Assembly: GCA_027579435.1 (NCBI GenBank)
Contig: JANBPK010001189.1
Coordinates: 124,001-188,000 of the forward strand
Origin: Candolleomyces eurysporus
Taxonomy: Eukaryota > Basidiomycota > Agaricomycetes > Agaricales > Psathyrellaceae
DNA: 64,000 nucleotides
Reading direction: 5' to 3'
Part shown: piece by piece, positions 43,901 to 56,099 of the stretch
Position numbering within the stretch: position 1 is the stretch's first letter
How the letters are laid out: each line of letters begins with the position of its first letter
Position numbers and translations under genes: made by a program
The notes under the pieces: model-generated
Database searches by the model: none
Seen by the model: the letters and a program-made list of their open reading frames with translations, nothing else
Told to the model about the DNA's origin: nothing

Positions 43901-46708
43901 CTAGGCGACGCCTCGTACGCTTGCAACTGCTCCCAATCGTCCTCCGACTGCTGCGAGTATGAATGGCTCTGTCCACGTGTGTGACCGGAAGGTGGCCTCG
44001 ACGACGAGGAAGACGCTGCCATTGATCTCCTATTCGCCTTGTTGCCTCGTGCACCGGGGCTATTACCCGACTGGTCGACGAGGACGAAGCCGTCAGAGGC
44101 TGAGGAACGGGTCTTGACATGGCGCGAGGTAGGGCTTGGCCTTTGCCGTTCCTGGTATTCTTCGTACTGTTGTTGCTGTCTAGAATTCGCGGCCACCTTC
44201 TTCACCTTTTGAGTCGGTGGCATGTACTGTTGCTGCTGCTGCTGCTGCTGTTGTTGAACGTATGCCTGATGCTGATGCTCCTGGTGCTTCTGGTGTCGCT
44301 GAGGCGCCGGCGCCATCGCATACTCCTGCTCACTCGCACTGCTGTAATCCGAGCCTTCATACTGATACGCCACTTCAAGGTCCTCTTCCTCATCTTCTTC
44401 GCTGTCCTCTTCGTCTTCCTCATCCTCGTCGTCGTCGTCATCATCATCGTCCTCGGTCGACTCCTCCTTGGCCAAAGGCTGCGAATACGTGCGCGCAATA
44501 CCGGGCGGTATAGGCTGCCCACGAACCTGGATCTGCCTCGTCGGTGTAGCGTAGGGTCCAGTCCCATGAGCCTTCTGCATGGCAATTCGTTGTTGAGTGT
44601 GCTGAATCTGACTTTGCCCATGCGCAAACGCCTTGCTGTGTTCGCCGGCACGAGGGGGTGTGGGGTGCAGGTACGGAAGCATCGATCCACCACCTGGAGA
44701 CCCGGCCGGGGAGGCTTGCGACTGCTGCATTCCTAAATTTCCGCCATTCGCTTTAGCCATCTTCTTCTTCTGCTTCTCCTCCTCCTTCAGCCGTTTCTTC
44801 TCCTCTTTCTCTTGCTTCTTCTTCTCCTTCGCGAGTGCAGCTGCGGACTGCTTGCTGATGGCTTTGGGCGTCGACATCGGCGTTGCAGTGTTACTCTTGG
44901 TTGGTGAAGAAGACAGGTTGGGGGAAGATACGTTTGAGGGTTTGGCGAATGGGTCTGAAACCATGCCTGCTGCATATCCGAACACGGGTGCAGGATAGTC
45001 CGGAATAGTGCGCTTCCACACTGGCGTGAATTTCTTCGGCGTCGTGCCATCGACAGCAGCGGCCGAGCTCACGGAGGCACCAACACTCCCCAATTTCTGC
45101 GTACTAGCGACGCTGGACAGGTTGGTTGCGCTGAGGTTCGTTGAAGACCTGTTCGAGCCGCCAAATACGGAGTTACCACCAGTCGATTTGGTTGGACTTC
45201 CTGTCAGACCAGCGTTGGAGTTCCATCCCATCCTGGGGCCATCTTCCTTTGTGGGGCTGGAGGAAAGAGACGAAGCGTTGGAGTCGCTAAATTTGGGCGG
45301 GCTTGCACGACGTTTAGGCGTGTTGTCGTTATCGTTGTACTCCAACGCAGAAAGGGCTGCGGAGTTGGCCTGGTTGCTGGTGAAAGCCATACTGGTCGTC
45401 CTCGACAGGCTCATTGCACCACCACCACTCGTGTACGAGGATGGGAGAGTTGCTCTCTTTGATGGACTAGCGGATAGCGGTGCTGCATCCTCTGAAGCTC
45501 CTGTTGCACTACTCATACTCGGCGAGGCTGGACTTGTAGAGTTGAAATTGAAACCACTGCCGGTATTAATGGATGGCAGTCCAGATAGCTTCCCGAGGTC
45601 AATGGAAGATGGTTTCCCACCAGGTGCTGTAGGCAAAGGCCGACCCTTCGTAGGAGAAGTGGAAGAAGACGACGTTGGGAGTTTGCCCTCACTCTGCATC
45701 TGCTGAATTTGCTGAATCTGTCGCTGAACAAAGTTCGGCGGAGGGATAGCAGAGGCCGACATGGGCTGCGGCGGTTGGCTAGGGGTAACCGGAGGAGCAA
45801 AATTCGCTGTTGAAGTCGAGATGGGGGGGNAGCCTTCCGGTTGCAGTAGGCGGCATGGACATCGGCCTTGAGGCCATAGTGCCTGAGCGTCCTACGCCAA
45901 CCGTGGGAGGGGGTGCAGAGCCAGTGTTACCTCCTGCAGGCCGAGGAAGGGGCCTGCGCGAACCGAGATTAGGAGTCTGCGGCACCTGCTGGACTGGCGG
46001 CTGCTGAGGTTGTATTTGCATTCGAATGGGTTGCTGCTGCTGCTGTTGCAATTGCATGGGCTGAGGGGGCCTCATTTGCGCTTGCACCGGAGGTGGCGGT
46101 TGAGGAGTCCGGCGCTGTACCTGATGAGCCAACATTGCGGAGGGTGCTATGGGAGGCCGTGGCCTTGGATCCGGCACTGGGGGTGGTGCTGCTTGCCCCT
46201 GGATAGGATTTGCAAACCCCTGAGGTGGAGGCTGGCCTCCGAACGCAGGTGTTGGGGCGAACCCGCTCGCAGAGGGAGCTCGTGACAACGGTTGGGGAGG
46301 CTGCTGCAGACTCGCAAACTGGGAGCTCTGGAACGGCTGTTGCTGGGGTGGAGATGGCTGCTGTTGGAAATTCGATACAAAAGATGGCTCGGGCGCCTGG
46401 AAGGACGCAGATAGAGGCCTCTGCACAAATCCATGGGATTGCACTGGAGGTTGGCTATAGACAGGCTGCTGTTGAAATTGTGGCTGCTGGTAATATCTCT
46501 GGAGATGAGGCTGAGGTTGAGCCTGTCCTAGTTGCTGGTATATATTCTGTGGCTGTTGGTAATATTGGGGATACTGTGGACCTCCAGGAGAGGACCCTTG
46601 CTGCTGTTGGGCTACGGGGACCTGTTGGCCGTGTTGGGGCGTCTGTGGAGGGTAATAGGCGTTGTGGGCCATATCTCTCTGAGATGCCCTCTGATTGCCT
46701 TGGGTCAT
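40974..46708 (-). CDS. Large three-LIM-domain, paxillin-like protein
   Basis: The gene starts at MTQGNQRASQRDMAHNAYY and is one very long exon with small introns only near the 3' end. About 1,650 residues of disordered sequence come first: Gln/Pro-rich, Ser-rich, an acidic run around 44.4 kb, a KKQEKEEKKRLKEEEKQ coiled coil and poly-Gln tracts. Three LIM domains follow: CGGCQGPIGGRIVSAMGANW to YCHLDYHE, CYSCKTPIIEEQFISLDDP to YCEACHVRLRLPKC, and CKKCKKSIRDHERAVEALGG to YCEHCF, ending at 40974. Paxillin/Pxl1-like proteins organise actin at polarised growth and division sites. N characters at 43021 and 45830 break the raw frame, but the protein-like text continues in the next frame on the other side. 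Confidence 0.85.
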
Positions 46709-47149
46709 TAGAGATCAATATACACTAGATCACAGATAGCTTACCTCTTTCACGAGAAACTAAAGACTAGCCAAGATCCTGGAGGAAACCGATGGCGCTC
46801 AAGGGACGTCAATTGAACACCGCCTGCCCAATGCGGCAGAGCGCGAGGCTTCAACGCGCACGTGATGAGATTGACGCGACCGTGAAGTCGGCCCGCGTTG
46901 CCGCTGAGGGGGTAGTAGGCGGCGCCTATCAGGCAGATGTGGGTGGAGGAAAAGGCGCTCGATGGGACCAGACCGGGGTCTATAGGCTGTTGGTGACACC
47001 AACGCCGGGTTGTGGCGACATGTATACGAGTCAGGGAATGTGTTAGGAAAGTCCAGTCGTACTTACATAATTCAGGTAGTCAGAACCGGTATAAATATAA
47101 ATCTCAGTGTTTCGGTCTCGTTCGTCTTTGTCTCCTGCCACCACCAGCC
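46709..47149. promoter_or_regulatory. Divergent promoter region LIM gene / 47-kb gene
   Basis: 441 nt between start codons. Open frames here look incidental. Confidence 0.4.
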
Positions 47150-47932
47150 ATGGAAGCGGAATCGTCCCCACAAGCTCCTTCCTCAGACCTCCACGGAGAA
47201 GTTTTACACGATGGCTACCAACGAGAACTAAACTCAGACCTGCCTTCATCCTCTCCCCAGCAGAGTCCTCCTCCTCCTGCTCAAACAGCCGCAGTTTCTG
47301 GCACGCAGCAGAGCTCGCAGTTCTCCATGCTCATTTCGCAGGAAAATCGTTCCAACCGACTGGATAGCGGTCTCAGGTCGCACCAGCCCGACGGTGTGTT
47401 TCTCCTCCATCTGCTTTCGAGAACAAAGCGCATATATTCTGTTTTTNCGTTGGCTAGATGCTTCGGGGAACCAAACCCGAGGTCTGCAGACTATCGTAGA
47501 AATAATGGAGGCACCTTTTCTCCGATTTAACGCCGAGGCGGAGATCAGCCTCCCAGTCAAGGAATCGATCCAAGCGTATGAAATTTTCCAAAAAGGTGAC
47601 GAAATTCGCTACCACTTTCAATATGTCCCTCTGATGTCTTTCTTTTAGAGCTCATCTATCGGTTCTTGACTGTTGTTATCGAGTTCCAAGCCTGGAGCGT
47701 CTCCCGCCCTCGCCATGAGCGTGTAAAAGAGCTAGGTCGGCTTGGAGAGGAGGTGAACAGGATCGCCCAGTTGGAAGAGCAACAAGGCATGTTGTCATCA
47801 TCTTCGAATTCTGGATCTCCAAACGCGTATATGCACGCCAGGACCTGGAGCAAGTACGAGTCTTTCAGGCTCGGCAGGCTGGATGCTCACAGTCCGACCC
47901 CTACGTCGTTTCTCGGAATTCGGTTGGCATAG
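47150..47932 (+). CDS. Unrecognised protein, about 215 residues
   Basis: Three exons with good splice sites (introns about 47396-47455 and 47592-47647). Exon 1 is disordered (MEAESSPQAPSSDLHGEV, Ser/Pro/Gln rich). Exons 2 and 3 are helical: TIVEIMEAPFLRFNAEAEIS, LIYRFLTVVIEFQAWSVSRP and GRLGEEVNRIAQLEEQQGML, ending FLGIRLA before TAG. I recognise no domain. A decayed copy of part of exon 3 lies at about 60.51-60.59 kb next to the paralogue array. One N (47447) falls in intron 1 after a T run. Confidence 0.5.
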
Positions 47933-48361
47933 CCACTTTCTGCATACATCTTCCGTTTTATCGGGCCGATTTAACCCTTGTCCTTCTTCACTAACGACAT
48001 GTCTCCAGAAGGAATCCGGGAAAAGTTTGCCCAGTTTGTTCAGCAATTCAGGGCTGCAATGGCTATACTCGCTCCGAGTAGCACTTTCTAAAACATAATT
48101 CTGTACTTGCGAGCCTTGGTATCCGGAATCGTCGACGTCTTGCTGGATAAAGCTGAACGGCATTCTGGAAACAAACTCAGCCACATTGCGACACCATCGA
48201 AACCACCCATCGATCTTGCCGTCCAGCTGTCTACCGAGATTCCTCTCCAAGATCCTGGGACCGCGAATTTTAGGAGAGTTTAGGCTAGCCGATAAATTCT
48301 GCGATTCAACTTCTCTGGTGGCAGTGGCATCTGATCTTGATTTATTTCCCACGGGTTCCAA
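47798..48361 (-). CDS. Doubtful antisense reading frame with a degenerate copy at 61 kb
   Basis: 187 codons are open on the minus strand without an ATG at the front. The segment ATRSEYSHCSPELLNKLGKL recurs at about 61.16-61.26 kb on the plus strand as VTMSEYGHCSPELLNKLAKL and then stops. Sharing coding-like text with mostly conservative changes argues for a former or real gene. The 3' third overlaps the last exon of the 47-kb gene in antisense. The family is not recognised. Confidence 0.3.
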   Translation of the reverse strand: MEPVGNKSRSDATATREVESQNLSASLNSPKIRGPRILERNLGRQLDGKIDGWFRWCRNVAEFVSRMPFSFIQQDVDDSGYQGSQVQNYVLESATRSEYSHCSPELLNKLGKLFPDSFWRHVVSEEGQGLNRPDKTEDVCRKWLCQPNSEKRRRGRTVSIQPAEPERLVLAPGPGVHIRVWRSRIRR

Positions 48362-48601
48362 CGCCTATTTTCGCATGGCCGACTCCCAGGGGCAGTTACA
48401 TGGCCATGGTGTACGGCACTGCGTGCCGTGTGCTATGCAATACATTGACACACATATTGACGCCCTGGTACATTCCCCAGAGCTGTGGTCACGGCTTTCG
48501 GTGCTGTGATATCGCGATTCAAGCGTTTTCACCTTCTGCCCTTCTCCATCCAAGCGCACGGTCGAAAGCTATTTAACCACGACCCCTAGCTGCAACCTAC
48601 A

Positions 48602-51600
48602 ATGACCCACCAATCCAAGAGAGCGCAAATATCCCTCATTGACCCTCCCCACCCATCCACAGCCGAATCCATTGGCCAATATCCGGTTAAACGACGTCCC
48701 ACGAACTTCAGGTGCTCGAATATCTCAATGGCACAAGGAAAAATACGGGAGGATGAAAATGGGAGACCTTACTCTTCGCACGTCAGGGACGATAACCCTT
48801 CCGGACAGTACATCGACTCCAGTCCTCCTTTGACGGCCACGGGGGGCGTGATACCTTCAGACTCGGTGAGGTTTGCTCTTTCTGGTTGCTCTCGCCACTG
48901 ACCTTGGCCTCCCCGTAGTCCGCCACATCGATTCATCGTGCAGGTCGAGCAAGTTCTCCTAGCTCTCGCCGCGGGACCATCAATTTTCAAAGCAACTCCC
49001 CTCGTGCGAATAGCTACAACCACGGCAGGAAACCCACCACTGGCATACAGAAATCTCCTTGCCTCCCCTCTTCCACGCCCGGCGCCCTCGCTGCGGAACT
49101 GGATCCTCTAACGGGGTCCCCTCAAATCATTTACGAGGATCCAAAGGAAATTGAATATATCAGAGAAGACAGTGACCTGCATTCTCAATCAGGGAGATCC
49201 AGTGGCTCTGGATTAGATACTCGGAATAGTCCCAGATCGTCGTTAATCATTTCTCACACTCCGAATGGCGACGAGGACGAGGACGAGGACGAGTACGAGG
49301 AATTAGCAGGTCGGGAGAGGACTTTAGGCCAAGCTCGGTCGCCCATCAGTCAACCTGCATCAAGTTCGATCTCATATGATCATTTGGACATGTCTGAAGA
49401 CATATCCGATTCGAATCTCCATCTTGTGGCTGTTACGACTCAGATAGAGTATGAACGGTACAAGAGGGGGNTTTACTCGGTATGTTTTTGTGCTTTACTG
49501 CTAACGGGTTGATTCCTCAACATTATGCAGACCAAGCACTTACTCGGGAGAATACATGATACCCCCTATGACCACCGTATTTGGCGCCCCTTCCCTCGAT
49601 AATCGGCCTGGCTGGAGAACTTTTGTTCATCCGGAAGGGGCTAGATATTTTTATTGCGATAGCCCCGACAACGTATGTCACATTCCATCACCCTGGAAGC
49701 CCTTACTCACGTTAGCCTTTACAGCCCGTACCAGTATTGACGGAAGCCTGGATATACGAAGACGACGTCTTTGAGGAGCTACAGTGCTACATGAAGGCCA
49801 TTTTCGCCTATATGAAGGAACATAACGTTTCTTTTCCCCCGGCTCAGCCATCCCAGAAACGGGGCAACCCTAGGAACTCGGCTCGTCGGAAGCGCTCATC
49901 TGGAGATCACTGGGAGGAAGGCGAGCATGCTGAAACTCCTCAGGACTTGGCACCCGTCGTCCTCGTCCTGGAATTCCGGCTCACAGGACGTGTGGGGTAC
50001 TACTTTGTTGACCACCCAAGCCAAACACTTTTCTGGCTCGAGCACTTTGATTTCACCTACATGCTCATGGAGATGCGGGGTGAGTGGACCGATTGGCTTG
50101 TGGGGCTACAGATGAAGAGCCATTATTGGTACCATAATGAGCTGTTCCCGCATCTGTATGAGTTGGTTGAGGATGACATTCACGAGATAGATGACGTCGT
50201 TGGGTATGCGATGGGAGGTGAGTGAGAAGGCGAATTAGTGCCCACCGTCGCCAGTCGTCGTATGAACTGTTGCTAACTACGATTTTGTTGACAGATGCTC
50301 TTACGTCGTCGCGCACAACTGTGAATTGGACTCCGGATATCCTGAAGCACCTGCAGACTATGGTGCATCGCTACGAACAGAAAGATCCAATGAGGAGGAG
50401 GAGAAGCGTTGGAGAGCGGAGGACGATCTGTAAGCTAATCTGCTCTCCTCAATGTCTTATTGCTGAACAACATGTTCCCAGGTCGTATTTTTTCCAGTTT
50501 CTGTGGGCATTTGATTGTTCAATTGGATGGGGTTGGCGATGTTTATGTGTTTCTTTGCAGACGATGAACGCTTCTTGAACTTGTATGGCGACAAGGCAGC
50601 ACGACTTTCCTCGACCCAGTCTGTCCATTACTCGGAGCACCGAAGGAAAAAGTTCCGCGACACTGCGGCTGTCCCCGATGACACTGCAAAGAAACCTTGG
50701 TATAGACGGATAGCGAACGCGGTATTACCACGGATGTGGCCATGGCGATCTGCGGATGAAGGCAACAAAGATGTGAACTCGGAAGACGTCGGCCCTCCTA
50801 TCGACGCTGAAGCCAGGGATATGCAGCGGAACTCGCCTCTGCTGAACATCTTCTCGTCGATTATGTTTGGTGGACCTGGAATACACATGCAAAGGCTTCG
50901 AGAATTGACTGTGGATCGTATGGTGCGCAAGCACGGCTTTGAGAAGTATGTGGAGAAGATGGTGGAGGAGTGGCGGGATATCACACTTTATGTGAGACGG
51001 CAAAATTCTCTTTCGAGTCTGATGGAATATTTACCGATTCTTTATCTAGGCTACCGTCATCTTATCGGCGAACGTGTCGTTCTTAACGATTCAGAGTGTC
51101 GATGAAGCTGGGAGCGCGGGTGACAATAGGACGAATTCCCAGAGAGCGAGTTATTTCTCGATCCTTGCGAGTATGGGCACGATTGTGTTCAGTTTGCTGC
51201 TTTTAAGGCAACATCGAGAGAGGATTAGCGTAAGTCTTTTTCTCCTTCGCCTGTCTGACCTATCATACTGAAAATGTGCAGTATGAATTCGTGGCAAACA
51301 GAGCCGTTTCGAGATGGGGTTTAGAGTCATTAGCTATTATGTACGGCTTGCCGTTTTCGCTGCTGGTGTGGTCGTCAGTATTCCTTTACCTCCATCACTC
51401 GTTTGGTTTCTTATTTATTTTGCTTTACTGCAGGATGGTATCGTTCTTTACATCTTTTGCCATCCTATGGTACAAGGGCAAGGACAACATAGTGATCTCT
51501 GTGGTTTCTATCTCATGCTTCATCTTTTTGGCGATCTTGGCGTGGGGCGCGGCAGCTGCGTACGAGACGGATCAGTACGAAGCTTATGTTGTGAAGGTGG

Positions 51601-51893
51601 CGAAGAAGACGGAGAAGGTTGGGAAGAAGGTTGGAAATATGGTGAGGAGCAGTACAGTGGACATGGTGAGGAGCGCAAAGAGGAGGATGTCAACCTTGAC
51701 AATAACGGGTACTTTATCACGGAAGGGTGGAGGAGATGCTATCATTGACGTTCAAGACCCTCCTGTGCAGAGCGAGAAGGTCACCGTGGTGGAGGAGCCT
51801 GTGTCGGCACTAGGGATTCACAGGTGGTCCGGGCAAAGCTTATTTAAAAGTCTGAAGTCTACAGTAGAGGGGTTACCTATACCCAAATCATGA
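48602..51893 (+). CDS. WW-like multi-pass membrane protein, array copy 1
   Basis: Nine exons, about 880 residues. Exons 1-2 encode a disordered Ser/Pro/Asp-rich N-terminus. Then LVAVTTQIEYERYKRG is followed by a WW-like motif PGWRTFVHPEGARYFYCDS (49.6-49.67 kb). A conserved soluble core follows: PVLTEAWIYEDDVFEELQ, LAPVVLVLEFRLTGRVGYYF, DHPSQTLFWLEHFDF, MKSHYWYHNELFPHLYELV, DERFLNLYGDKAARLS and WRDITLY. The C-terminal third has four or five hydrophobic stretches (ATVILSANVSFLTIQSV, SYFSILASMGTIVFSLLLLR, LAIMYGLPFSLLVW, MVSFFTSFAILWY, ISCFIFLAILAWGAAAA) and a Lys-rich tail. I know this family only as uncharacterised Agaricomycete proteins. An N (49471) after a G run adds one base too many. Confidence 0.8.
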
Positions 51894-52787
51894 AGAGTAA
51901 CTAGATTTATGTATATGTACAGAGTATCTAGCGAACCAAAAGTATCATCAGGAAACTCAGGGGCGAGCCCCCTTATGGCCATCCGAACGGTAATCGGTTT
52001 CCACGTTTACCGGCCGCATCTCTTCAGCAACTTCGTGAATCATCTCTTTCGCTCTTCTACCCCGCAACTCTAGATCGGTGAGAGAAGACCATTTTTGTTG
52101 TGCGCTCAACAAAAGGGATGGTATTAGTTCTCCAATGAGACACATGAAAAACTGCGCTCAAAACTCTCCTACAGACCCCTCCTGTCTCTCGCTGTTTTGT
52201 TCGGCAGGCAATCCATGTCCTCCGCCAATAAAGCGACATTCTGAGACACCGATATTAGACAATTTTTGTGGTCCCGCGATGCCACAGTGCTCTTTGGAAG
52301 CAAGGTGGTGGCAAATATCTGTAATGGGGGGCACACTGCTGTGGTTTGTACCCCTTTCAATCTCACTACTATAAACAGCGTGTGGAGGAAAGCAGAGTTG
52401 GCCTTCAGGACCAATTCACGGGTACAACGTGCTCGCTTTCATTTGAGTACGCCTTCCTCGGTATTCCTGCCTCGTACAAGCCCCGTGGCATGTTAAGCGC
52501 CGATTTCTCTGACTGCAAGTGCGATACAATTGATCCAACGGGAAGCAAACATCGCTCATCTGTCACATGTACACCTGGCATTCGCCACACGTACCCCTTC
52601 GAAAACAACTACCTTTTTCTTCGGCACGTGTACTGCGGTCCTGCCATGGCGGAAGCCAGGGGCAAACTGGGGGTCCGTGGCAGGAGGCTCGTGCCCGGGC
52701 CAACTTGACAGGTACAGCGTGCTTTTATTTTTAGCCAGGTGTAGGTTTCGAGGGATATTTGACACCCACCTCTAGCCGCAACCTACG
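51894..52787. other. Upstream region of copy 2
   Basis: No gene seen. From about 52080 on it aligns with the region upstream of copy 3 (about 56940-57430), for example ctgcgctcaaaac, cacactctgctgtggttt-like text and gcgtg-ggaggaaagca. Confidence 0.6.
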
Positions 52788-55700
52788 ATGGCCCACCAAC
52801 CCAAGGGAATGCAAGCATTGGCCAATGACCATCCCCATACATTCACAGCTGATTCCATTGGCCAACCTCCGTTTCCGCCACGCCAAACTAACTCCAGGCG
52901 GTCAAATACCTCAATAATACAAGGAGAAGACCGGGGGGATGAAAATGGGATACATTACTCTTCGCACCTTATAAGCAACAACCCTTTCCGACATTACATT
53001 CACTCCAGTCCTCCCCCTACGGCGACCGGGAGCACGCTACCTTCCGACTCAGTGAGGCTCGGTTTTCTGGTTGCTCTCGCCACTCACCCACTTTCATTTG
53101 TAGTCTGCTACGCCCCTCCAGTTTCGTCATTTGGCTCGGACAAGCTCTTCTAACTCTGGCCGCGGGGTCGTCAGAATTCAAAGCAATTCTCCCCATGCGA
53201 ATAGCTCCGGCCACACCAGGAAACCCACCAGCATACTGAAATCTCCTCGCCCCTACTTTGCCTTGCCCGGTTCCTCCGCTGTGGAACTGGACCCTCTGGC
53301 GGATTCACCTCACGTTATTTATGAGGATCCATATGAATACGCCAAAGAAGACGATGAACTGCATTCTCAGGCGGGGAGATCTTGTGGCTCTGGATCCGGG
53401 ACTCGGAGTAGTGGCAGATCGTCGTCCCTTTTTCCGATCCCGAATGGCGACGAGGAGGAAGTGTACGAGGAATCGGCGGGTCAGGAGAGAACTCTCGGCC
53501 AAATTACTCAGTTGCCCATCAGTGAATCAAGTTCGGTCTCGTATGATCATTTGAACATGTCTGAAGACATCCCCAATCTCAATCTTGTGGCTGTTACAAC
53601 TCGTATAGAGTATGAACGGTACAAACGGGGATATGTTCGGTACGTTCTTGTGCTTTCCTGTTACCAGATGTGCATCCTCAACATTGCGCAGACCGACGAC
53701 CGACTCGGAAGAATACGTGATACCACCCATGACCACTGTCTTTGGCTCACCTTCCCTCGATAATCGGCCTGGCTGGAGAACTTTTGTTCACCCGGAAGGG
53801 ACTAGATACTTTTATTGCGATAGCCTCGACAACGTGTGTCACCTTCCATCACCCTATAAATCCTTCCTCACGTTAGCCTTTGTAGCCCGTCCCAGTATTG
53901 ACCGAGGCCTGGATATACGAAGACGACGTCTTTGAGGAGCTACAGCGCTACATGAACGCCATTTTCGCCTATATGAAGGAACATAACGTTTCTTTTCCCC
54001 GGCCTGCTCAACCATTCCAGAAACGGGACAACCCTAGGAAATCGGCTCGTCGGAAGCGCTCATCTGGAGATCACTGGGAGGAAGGCGAGCATGCTGAAAC
54101 TCCTCAGGACTTGGCACCCGTCGTCCTCGTCCTGGAATTCCGACTCACCGGGCGTGTGGGGTACTACTTTGTTGACCACCCGAACCAAACACTTTTCTGG
54201 CTCGAACCTTTTGATTTCACCTACATGCTCATGGAGGTGCGCGCTCAGTGGAGCGACTGGCTTGTGGGTTTACAGATGAAGAGCCATTATTGGTATCACA
54301 ACGAGCTGTTCCCGCATCTGTATGAATTGGTCGATGATGATGTGGATGAGATCGATGATATTGTCGGGTATGCGGCGGGAGGTAAGTTGGATGGCGCATC
54401 AGTGGCCGCTGTCGTTACTTTGTCGTATGAACTGTTGCTGACACTAATTTTGGTGACAGACCTTTTGGCAGGGCCACACTCAACTGTGAATTGGAATCCG
54501 GATGTTTTGAGGTCTCTACAGACAATGCTGCATCGGTACGAAAAGAAAGATTTGAAGAGGAGGAGGCGAAGCGTTGGAGAGCGGAGGACCATCTGTAACC
54601 CAATCTACTCCTCTTGACAATGTCACAGCGCTAACCCATTATTCACAGGCCTCATTCTTTCCAGTTTCTGTGGGCATCCAATAATTCGATTGGATGGAGT
54701 TGGGGATGCTTACTTTCTCTACAGATGATGAACGGTTCTTAAACTTGTATGGCGACAAAGCGGCACGACTTTTGTCGACCCAGTCCGTTCACTATTCAGA
54801 ACACCAAAGGAAAACGCTCCGGGACACTCCGCCTGTCCCTGCTAACAATGCAACGGAGGAACCTTGGTACGCACGGACAGCGAAAGCGGTATTTTCATGG
54901 GTATGGCCCTGGCGATCTGCGACAGAAGGGAACAACAACGTAAACAACGAAGACACCAGCCCTCCTGTTGACACTGAAGCCAGAGATATGCAGCGAAACT
55001 CACTTCTGTTGAACATCTTCTCGTCAATCATGTTCGGAGGACCTGGGATACACATGAGAAAGATTCGAGAGCTAACTGTGGATCGCATTGTATGCAAGCA
55101 TGGCTTTGATAATTATGTCGAGAAGATGGTGACGGAATGGAGGGATATCACACTTTATGTGAGACGACAAAACTCTCGTTCAAGTCTGGTGAAATATTTA
55201 CCGATTCTTTATCCAGGCTACCGTCATCTTATCAGCGAACGTGTCGTTCTTAACGATTCAGAGTATCGACGAAGCTGGGAGCGTGGGCCGCGATAGGACA
55301 AATTCACAGAGAGCGAGTTATTTTTCGATCTTAGCAAGCATGGGTACGATTATGTTTAGTCTATTGCTCTCGAGGTTGCTCAGTGTAAGTCGCTTTAGCC
55401 GCTTGTCTGAAGTACTAGTCCTGATCCTCTTGCGCTGGGTAGGTTAGATTTGTGGCAAACAGGACCGTTTCGAGATGGGGTCTAGAGTCACTGGCTATTC
55501 TTTATGGCATGCCATTTGCGCTTCTGGTGTGGTCGTCAGTATTCCTCTGCCTTCTTCGCTCGTTCTCTTCCTTACTTATTTCGCTTTACTCCAGTATGGT
55601 ATCGTTCTTTGCGTCTTTTGCCATTCTTTGGTACAAGGGGGAGGACAAGGTAGTAGTCGCTGTGGTTGCTATCTCCTGCTTTATTTTTGCAGTGATTCTG

Positions 55701-56099
55701 GCATGGGGTGCGGCGGCTGCGCGAGAGACGGAAGTGTACGAGTCTTACGCAGGGAAAGTGGCGAAGAAGACGGGGGCAGTGGCGAGGAAGACGGGGGCAG
55801 TGGCGAAGAAGACGGGGGAAGTTGGGAAGAAGGTTGGAAAGACGATGAGGAGTGGTACAGTGGAGATGGTGAAGATTGCGAAGAGGAGCATGTCGACCGT
55901 GATAATATCAGGTTCTCTAACACGGAAAGGTGGAGCAGATGCTGTCATTGATGTTGGAGATCCCGTGCAATCTAGTGAGCGGGTGCTTGCGCCGTCAGTG
56001 AGGTTTGGACCTGCACCAGGAATGTGTGGTTGGCTCAAACGAACATTGTTCAACAGTAGGGAGACAATGATAGATAGTGTACTTGGCCAGAACTCTTGA
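52788..56099 (+). CDS. WW-like multi-pass membrane protein, array copy 2
   Basis: All exons are open with conserved splice sites. N-terminus MAHQPKGMQALANDHPHTF, then exon 2 with GRSSSLFPIPNGDEEEVYEE, the WW-like PGWRTFVHPEGTRYFYCDS at 53.77-53.83 kb, and the soluble core with VEKMVTEWRDITLY. Hydrophobic segments include ASYFSILASMGTIMFSLLLS and MVSFFASFAILWYKGEDK. The Lys-rich tail carries a three-fold heptapeptide repeat (55758-55820) not expanded in the other copies. The stop is at 56097-56099. Residues that differ from copy 1 cluster in the N-terminus and tail. It looks fully functional. Confidence 0.82.
55758..55820 (+). repeat. 21-nt in-frame tandem repeat in copy 2 tail
   Basis: Three units encode VAKKTGA, VARKTGA and VAKKTGE; one diverged unit (VGKKVGK) follows. 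Copies 1 and 3 have a single corresponding unit. Confidence 0.85.

Noticed and set aside
43739..44736. Long plus-strand open frames opposite the LIM gene
   Set aside because: Their Leu/Ser/Arg-only composition is the reverse reading of Gln-, Asp/Glu- and Lys-rich low-complexity codons. The minus frame is one continuous protein ending in LIM domains.
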